A DNA stretch of 64,000 nucleotides from assembly GCF_025766255.1 (NCBI RefSeq), contig NW_026516715.1, positions 186,001-250,000 of the forward strand. The letters are read 5' to 3'. Positions 57,183 to 64,000 of the stretch are shown here, one piece after another. The position numbers were made by a program, and so were the translations under genes. The stretch's first letter is position 1. The number at the start of each line of letters is the position of its first letter. The stretch is from Zychaea mexicana (Eukaryota; Mucoromycota; Mucoromycetes; Mucorales; Lichtheimiaceae). The notes beneath the pieces were generated by a model. The model was given only the letters and a program-made list of their open reading frames with translations, was not told where the DNA came from and ran no database searches.

Positions 57183-60100
57183 ATTATTAATCATTTATGT
57201 CTCACTTTTTTTTTTTATTTTCCTTTGTTCTGTTATACTATCTCCTCCTCCTCCTCTCCCATCGCTCCATTCTCTCCTCCTCCTCACCCTTCACACCCTC
57301 CCCCCCACCTTCACCCACTATCTCCGATTTTTCGACACTTTGTATCACCCAAGTCCTTCCTTGATATGCTTTTCATATATCCGCGCTCTGTACTAGCCCT
57401 TTCGTTTTCTATTATTCTTTCCACTGGTTTGGAAATATTCATAATTCTCGTTTTCGTTTTTTTTTTCGGTAGGAGAACTACAACTACAACAACAACAACT
57501 ACATATGCATTCATCTCTCCCCTCCCCCTCGCGTCAGTCAGCAATTTGTAATTTTTTCTTTCTTTTTCTTTAGCAGTATATTCTTTTATTACAAGCCCAA
57601 CTGGATTCATGTTGTCAATAGCCAAAAAAAAAATAACAATCATATATCATTCACCCATTTCGCCCCCACTTGTTTGTAATACTACTATTAATACTAATAA
57701 TAATAAAAAGACGTATTCCTCCAAAGAACATACACATGTCCCCGAAAGTATAAAGGAAAACAAACTTTTTTTTTTTTGCGGTCCCGATAAGCTGCAGCTA
57801 CTACAATGGACCCGGAAATGTGGGTTACCATGGAAGAACATTTTGGTTTACCCAGAAAGGATGTTTTGCCACGCGCTCGCTATGCAACACAACACACTTT
57901 CTCTTCGCACTCTAATTACTTGGCAATTGATTACAATAATTGAGATTTGTTGCTGCTGCCTACTGTTGCTAAGCTGCAAAGTTGCTAAGCTGCTGTTGTT
58001 TTATGATGGGGGCCGGATGAGGATGTCGCACGGACACACCTAAACAAAACAGAACAGCGCAACCTTGAATATCAATCGAACCCCCCTACCAACCATCTTG
58101 TTTCTTTCCACGTAGAGTCACCTCCATCTGTGTTGATCATCGGTAATATTTCGCACTCTTGGTTTTCTTCGAGAAGCATACACATTTCACAAAGAAAACC
58201 CCCCCATGTTACACAGAACAACCCCACCCTTATATGGTTTGGTGGGAAATGAAGCGGCTAGTAGATATATAGTGTAGTTTACATAATTATGATACCAAGC
58301 ATTTTTGTTATGAAAAAAAAAAGCTTATTAGTACTAATTTAGCGTTTGCATCCTGTGCATTGATTTCTCTACTCTTGCAATTCTTTGTCATTGAAATGTA
58401 CGTAAACGACCTAAAAGAATAAGAAGAAAGAAAGTAGAAATTCTTGAATACATAATTAAAAATACAATCTTTTCAAAAAGCTGGGTTGTTGACTCTCTCT
58501 CTCTTTCTTTCTCCATGTGGCATCCAAAAATTGGGCCAAGCACAAGTTGTCATTGCTTAGTTTTGAGCCCAGAAGTGGCGCCACGTATTTTCGACGAATC
58601 ATTTTTCTCCAGATTTTGAAAGCTGCTAAGCATTGCATGCGCAGAAACTTTCCTTCCACGGTAGTACTGATCTACATCGAATACAACACACACACATATC
58701 CCCGTTTCTCGCTCTATCCATGGCATAGTACTCTAAACCAAGTTGGTTCTTAAAGAGCATGAATGCATTCTACAGTTGTTGTTCGTGTATCTCAGCGATT
58801 GGGAAGAGAATGACACTCGTTCAGCAGAGCAGAAAAGGGAAAGAGAGTGATCCAAATCGTTCCCATGTCAATTGCTGTTAGGCAACGCCCTCTCCCTCCT
58901 ACACAGATATCATGACGCCGGCCTTTCTTTTTCTTTTGGCACCTGCACGGGGATGATGACAACTTATGTTCTTTCACGTCAATCTGGCTCGGGTGCTGAG
59001 TACGGTTTTTCCTCAACGTATGATACGTTTATTCTTCCCGGTTGGGCTTTTTTAGAAGCAGCGATTCTTTTTTGCAACCCTCCAATTGCCCCATGTTGCT
59101 CCAATTTCGGCATTTTAATAAATCCAGCAACAACAACGGCAACAACCTCCACCCTCCCCCCCCCAATTAATTAAAACATCTATAAAGAGTCGAAAACCAT
59201 TTAGACATGCTTACATGAAGGGATCAGGGTTTTACTTTCATTAATAATCATAAAGTGACTTCTTTAACTATATCTATTAGATCTCAAGGCTTCGACAATA
59301 GTAATACTAAGAGTGCTGTATAATGATGATCCATGATGACCTAAAGGTCAACAAGAGGAGTTTATTGGCGCAGTCCCCGGTCCATAAAGAGCGCTGAAGA
59401 ATGTCGATAACAACGTGCATGTAGAGATACATAACCACGCGTACAGACGACGTTATCATGGCATAATGAATGTGTCCGACGCATTTTATCCATAGGCGAC
59501 TCCTCTACTAAAGGCAACATCTAAGATTGGGTTTTTTTTCCTTCCAATCAATATAGAGCGATCACACTCACAAAATATGAAATAGCAACATATTCGCAAT
59601 TGCTATGTATACACAAAGTAAGAGTAATCAGCATTCTCTTTGTTTTTAAATCACCAAGGTAACACTAAATATGCACGACGGCGCAGTGCCCGATGAACAA
59701 GAACCGCGGAACATGAGCGCTCTTCACCCTAAATTTTACGGGTTAGGCTGCTATGTAGCTCATCGTTTTTAATTATCAAGTGCATTTTTTCCGTCACAGG
59801 ATTTACCAAGGCCTGCTACGGGAGAGGATGGATCGAGCATATGACATAGTGGAAAGAGGAGGAGGGGTAGCAGTAAGAAGGGTGACGAGGTAGGAGAGAA
59901 ATAGAGGAGTTGATGCATATGCATGATGATGGAATAAGGTGTGGCGGGAAGAAAAAGGTGCGGACAATGGGCCCGATAAATAACAAAATAAGAAGAGAGC
60001 CGATAACGCATTGATTGTTGATTCAAGTTCGTCATGGCCCCACTAGTAGTTGGCTATGTCATCGAAGCGTGAAGGGAAGAAACATAAATACGCAGGGCCA

Positions 60101-62426
60101 CACACATAAAATATATAGGTACCACTAATGTATCCATGGAAAATGGGTCGCTTATATACATAATAACTTAGCAATTGATACATTCCATGTCCTCCACAAG
60201 TGTATTCCAACACTGTACACAAGCAAAGAATCAATTGTAGTTGATGTAGTAGTATCTCATCACATTATCAAAAAAAAGTTGCACACTCAAACTCTTGGTA
60301 TAATACTTTGCCAGAAGATTAAAGTTCTTGTGTAGGTAGAGGTGTCTGAGATGATACTATGATACAAATCGACCCAAAAAGTGTTACAGCGCAAGAAAAT
60401 GTTTTAAGAACGGGCTGCTCCAGCTACTGTACAGTACGTAACAAAAGTTTTTGCTCTCATGCCGCTCCAGCTTTGCATGTCACAATAATAAGAATCACTT
60501 TCTTTTAAAATAGCATATGTGTGTGATTTTCCATGCATCGTGTGTAGTTTGTCGATGCAAGTCATTTATTGTAGTTGCAATGCCCGCTTGTACACAATTT
60601 CCATGAGTTACAGAGAGACACCTGTTTGGGTGACATGTAGTAGGCTTTTTCCCCAACCCCACCCCCCATCCTCCTCCTTGTGACAGGTGCTACAACAACC
60701 ATAGATTACAATTGAAGCATTTCTGTGTTCAATCCCACAGAAAAGAACATCTTTTATTGCTTTTAGAAACAAATTATAATAATAATAATGATAATAATAA
60801 TACTTGCACTGTTGTAAAGAAGCATTTCAAGACAAAATGATCTACTTTACCACGTTTTATGTGGGATCTACATTGGGTTATCAAACTCCCCGTTTGTCTA
60901 GTTCAATCCAACGGCGACAAGACCACGACGACGACAATGTTGGAGTTTCAATTCGTTCGCTCATGTGTTTATAATGCATCAAAAGTCCCATAATCTATGT
61001 CCAAAAAAAAGCATATAGCGCATGTTGCTACTCTTGTTGATATATGAGAAGAGCAATTGAGAACGTGAGTCCCATGGAAAGATCCTCCCCCTGTCGTTTT
61101 GCTGTTGGTGTTGTTGTTGTGTACAATGGTATGTGAATATTGGGAGTCAAACTGCTTACGCGTTCATATACACAGTACGTTGGCTTACTATGAGTGAGTC
61201 CTAACCCGAACCCGAGGAAAAAATAGAATGCGTTCTGTGACACATTAATGGCATACTTTGTGATCGTGTACACTATGTAAGTTAGCAGGCAGAGTTTGAT
61301 GCCGTCTCTTTTTTTTTTTTTTTATCAAGCGCTGCTAAGCAAAGCCAAAAAAAAAAAAAGTCAGTTATTGGTGCGTCAAGACTAATGGTGACGGAGCAGT
61401 AAGCATGTGCTAGTACAAGAAAGCTTAATTTGCTGTTGTCGTAGCACGTAATGCTACGGAGCAGTACAAAAGATAGTCTCGATCTCGGGCACTTGAACGG
61501 GTTATCAGAGCTATCATCTACCTTGTACCGAGATGTGTTGCGTGAAGAAGGTACAGTCCTCTAATATAAAGCTTGCAGGAAAGGGGAGGGGGAAACGGGC
61601 GGGTCAAGCATGTGGTGTCGAAACGAAAAGAGGTGTCGACAGCCGACTAGTGATATGCGCAACGAAAAGTAATCGCGATTTGGCTTTAATTATCCTGCAT
61701 TCATGATACAAATTATTCCCCAAAGAGCGCATCAAGAAGAGTTGGTCGTGCATTGTGGCACAAAAGGTAGGACAGCAACAAACCCTCGTAGCAACGGAGA
61801 TGACAGTGCTTCCCGGGAATTTTGCCGGACAACGTTTCTCCCTCGGCTATATCCTGAAAAGGCTTTTTTGCCACGCGCGGTCTTTAATTGCGATTCAGAC
61901 AGTGTGTGTCGCAGAACAGATCACGGCAGGTGGGCCGATATGCACACACACACACACACACACGTTCAACAGGCACAAAACCCTAAAAAGAAGCTACGGT
62001 AATTTTTTTTTAATAATATAAGCAATTTGATAATATAATTTTTATTTTTTTGGGCACTGGATAAACTACGGAATATATAGGTACTAAACTAAAGATTCTT
62101 TTTTTTTTTTACGCCGCGAGATTTTTTAGGGGGAGAGGGGGATAACTTGATAAGATACGGAAGAGAGGGTGAGAGAGGGTGAGAGATAAACGCCATTTAC
62201 ACGAAACAAAATAAATATATACACGGTAAAATATATATCGCTGAAGAAGGAAGACGAAGAAGGGCAAGGGGTGGGCGGTTTCAAGAGAGAGAGAGAGACA
62301 GGCATTCTAGAAGGAGCCGACTATGAAGAGCAGGAAGGACAAAGGAAGCAAAGGTTACAAATTTTCACTTTTACGTTTTTTTGTTTTTTTTGTTTGTTGT
62401 TTGGATTTTTGCCAAAGAAGAGGTTG
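57183..62426. other. 5.2-kb gene-free stretch
   Basis: No gene could be supported on either strand: frames are short, without motifs and not joinable. It contains many homopolymers and microsatellites (C runs, CA repeat 61937-61960, T runs near 61309 and 62100). It probably holds the homeobox 3' UTR on the left and the 3' UTR of the Rua1-type gene on the right. Non-coding transcripts cannot be excluded. Confidence 0.5.
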
Positions 62427-64000
62427 CTAGCGTCTTTTGGGTGCGTTGGGCTTTGGCTTGTGATAGACATGGCACTAGAAAAGACAAGAACGATTCCCAG
62501 ATTCAGTACAAGCAGCAAACCCCTTTTAACCAAGCAGCAAGAAGCTGTGTTTGTGTTTACCTTATGCGCATGTCTGTACCAGAGCACGCTGTTTTTTCTT
62601 TTTACATTGCTGACCGAGACCCACTGACGACATTGGTGGCACAGCCCTTCAACCAGGTCCTGGTCGACCCAACGCGTCTCCAACGGCTGCATGAATTCTT
62701 TACCCGATACTGACGAGATACCATGGAAGAACTGCTTGTGATACCTGTTATATCCGCAAAACACAACATACATACACACACAATGAGCCCTTTCGCCCTT
62801 TCTCTCTTTTTCTTTCCAACTCCTGTTTTTTGGGAGGGGGGGGGTACTTGCCAGAAAGCACTGTTTTTCAGTTGAAGCCACTTGCCAGGCTGACACGTAT
62901 CGCACAATCCTTCCTTGGCTTGGCCATTGTATCGAACCCACTGAGGCGTGTACTTGTCACCGACATAGCGCAGCTTTTGTCGTCGAGGGCGAGCCTCGGG
63001 ATCCACACGCGCTGCTTCGATATCCTTGAGCGACATGTCGGGAAAGTCGGGGTCGCCAGGCTCAACAGCTGTCGACATGTCGTCCTCGTCCACTTCCATC
63101 CGGTTCTTCTTTCGTCTGTTAGGTGAGCGCACAGCACCCGTCGGCATCGGTGGGAACTGGCCAGGCAATGGCGCGTGCATCATGCCGTCGATAGGGATCG
63201 GTAATGGGAGTTTACCCACATGCTGATAATAGTAATGTGCATGAGGATGGCCTGGCGGAGGACCTACTACTGCTGCTGCTGCTGTTCCTGGTGGCGGTCC
63301 TGATGATGTTGCATGTGGATGAGGTGGTGGTACTGCTGCTGGATGGTGCATGTAAGGATGCGGATGATACGGATAGTAATGTGGATGTTGCGGTGGTGGC
63401 GGTGGATGTGGCATCGTCGACGACGACGACGACGATGAACTTGTTGTTGTTGTTGTCTGGTCACCAAAGTCGTGTTGTTGTTTCTGATCAGACGATGCTG
63501 ACAACGGGTGGATCATGTTGGCTGAGTCATGAACAGGGTACGCGCCGACAGCAGCAGCAGCAGCAGACGATGGCGGCGGGTGCAACATGGCAGGCGACAT
63601 GTCTTGCACGAACGTCAACTTTGCGGTTGGATGGAGATGTGGATGATGGTGGAGATGAGGGTGGAAAGGATGATGATGATGAGGAGGAGGATGGTGTTGC
63701 TGTTGATGAGGATGGAGATGATACGGTAGTTGCTGAGGATGGACCATAGACGACGCCGAGGACGACGATGAAGATGAGCCTGACAGATCTTGCAGGAACG
63801 TGGATCTGTCGGAAGGTAAGGATGCCCACGTCATGCTTGCATCGTACGAATGCCTCCGCGGACGGTTGTTTCTGTTTCTGTTTCTGTTGTTGTTGTTGTT
63901 GTTGTGCGAGAGCGAGTTGTCCGACGCAACCGAGAAACTGTCCTCCTGCCACGAAGCTGGCTTGTGTTCTTCTTCCCAGTTGTTTTTGTTGACGAGAGAT
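62427..64000 (-). CDS. Rua1-type (DUF4451) transcription regulator, 5' end outside window
   Basis: Partial gene: the frame is still open at 64000 (NNWEEEHKPASWQEDSFSV...), so its start lies beyond the edge. The N-terminal part is His/Pro/Gln/Ser low complexity. The C-terminal domain begins QKLRYVGDKYTPQWVRYNG, then GLCDTCQPGKWLQLKNSAFW, YHKQFFHGISSVSGKEF, GLCHQCRQWVSV, KRKNSVLWYRHAHK and, after the last intron, CHVYHKPKPNAPKRR before the stop at 62427. The Cys/His spacing suggests zinc binding. The first visible intron uses a GC donor (TTCTG|GCAAGT), and its splice gives F-W-Y-H-K in frame. Family members include the Ustilago regulator Rua1; the target here is unknown. Confidence 0.88.

Noticed and set aside
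57183..62426. tRNA or rRNA genes in the gene-free interval
   Set aside because: No sequence with a convincing B-box (GGTTCGANNCC) plus paired acceptor was found by eye here or elsewhere in the window.

Overview
The window looks like nuclear DNA of an early-diverging fungus, most likely Mucoromycota (a Mucorales-type genome such as Absidia, Lichtheimia or Cunninghamella; this placement is inference). The evidence is: many short GT-AG introns of about 45-100 nt with near-consensus donors; eukaryotic housekeeping genes (TRAPP, GCN5, complex I, augmin, proteasome chaperone); fungal-type regulators (a homeobox protein and a protein with a Rua1-type C-terminal domain); and a gene family that I associate with mucoralean genomes. 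No bacterial operons, CRISPR arrays or obvious tRNA/rRNA genes were seen.

Layout, left to right. 0-17 kb is ordinary gene territory: isocitrate lyase (glyoxylate cycle), a mitochondrial M16 presequence protease, a NIPA-type Mg2+ transporter, a 72-residue unknown, glucosamine-6-phosphate deaminase with an odd C-terminal tail, a MARCH5-like mitochondrial RING-CH ubiquitin ligase and a coiled-coil protein. 17.7-21.1 kb holds two nearly identical thaumatin-like secreted protein genes arranged head to head as an inverted duplication that includes their promoters. 22-28 kb carries GCN5 (acetyltransferase plus bromodomain), TRAPPC2/sedlin, an F-box/WD40 adaptor and a small gene that may encode a histone-fold protein.

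28.55-41.29 kb is a nested mobile-element block. Two long inverted arms end in Tc1/mariner-type CAGT termini flanked by TA. Each arm carries a DD34E transposase relic, with a different knock-out mutation in each arm, plus a second, more decayed Tc1 relic. Between and inside the arms lie fragments of a mucoralean repeat-family gene. The left copy of that gene is interrupted by a very AT-rich 3.0-kb island (32223-35246), flanked by a 5-bp duplication (CAATG) whose empty site is preserved in the right arm. The island carries two copies of a 128-nt hairpin-rich block with no differences between them, then a decayed DDE_Tnp_4-like transposase that ends in a chromodomain. This is the most unusual part of the window.

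41.3-46 kb is debris: a possible 100-residue membrane protein, a gag-like relic, and a GC-rich patch with coding-like remnants. 46-64 kb returns to ordinary genes: an M20 peptidase, proteasome assembly chaperone 2, HAUS1, complex I subunit NUO9.5 (divergent from HAUS1 over 286 bp), a homeobox gene, a 5.2-kb gene-free stretch, and a Rua1-type regulator that runs off the right edge. The housekeeping genes do not form one pathway. Several act in mitochondria (PreP, MARCH5-like, NUO9.5), several in the cytoskeleton, membrane-traffic or proteostasis machinery, and the two thaumatin-like proteins are predicted to be secreted.
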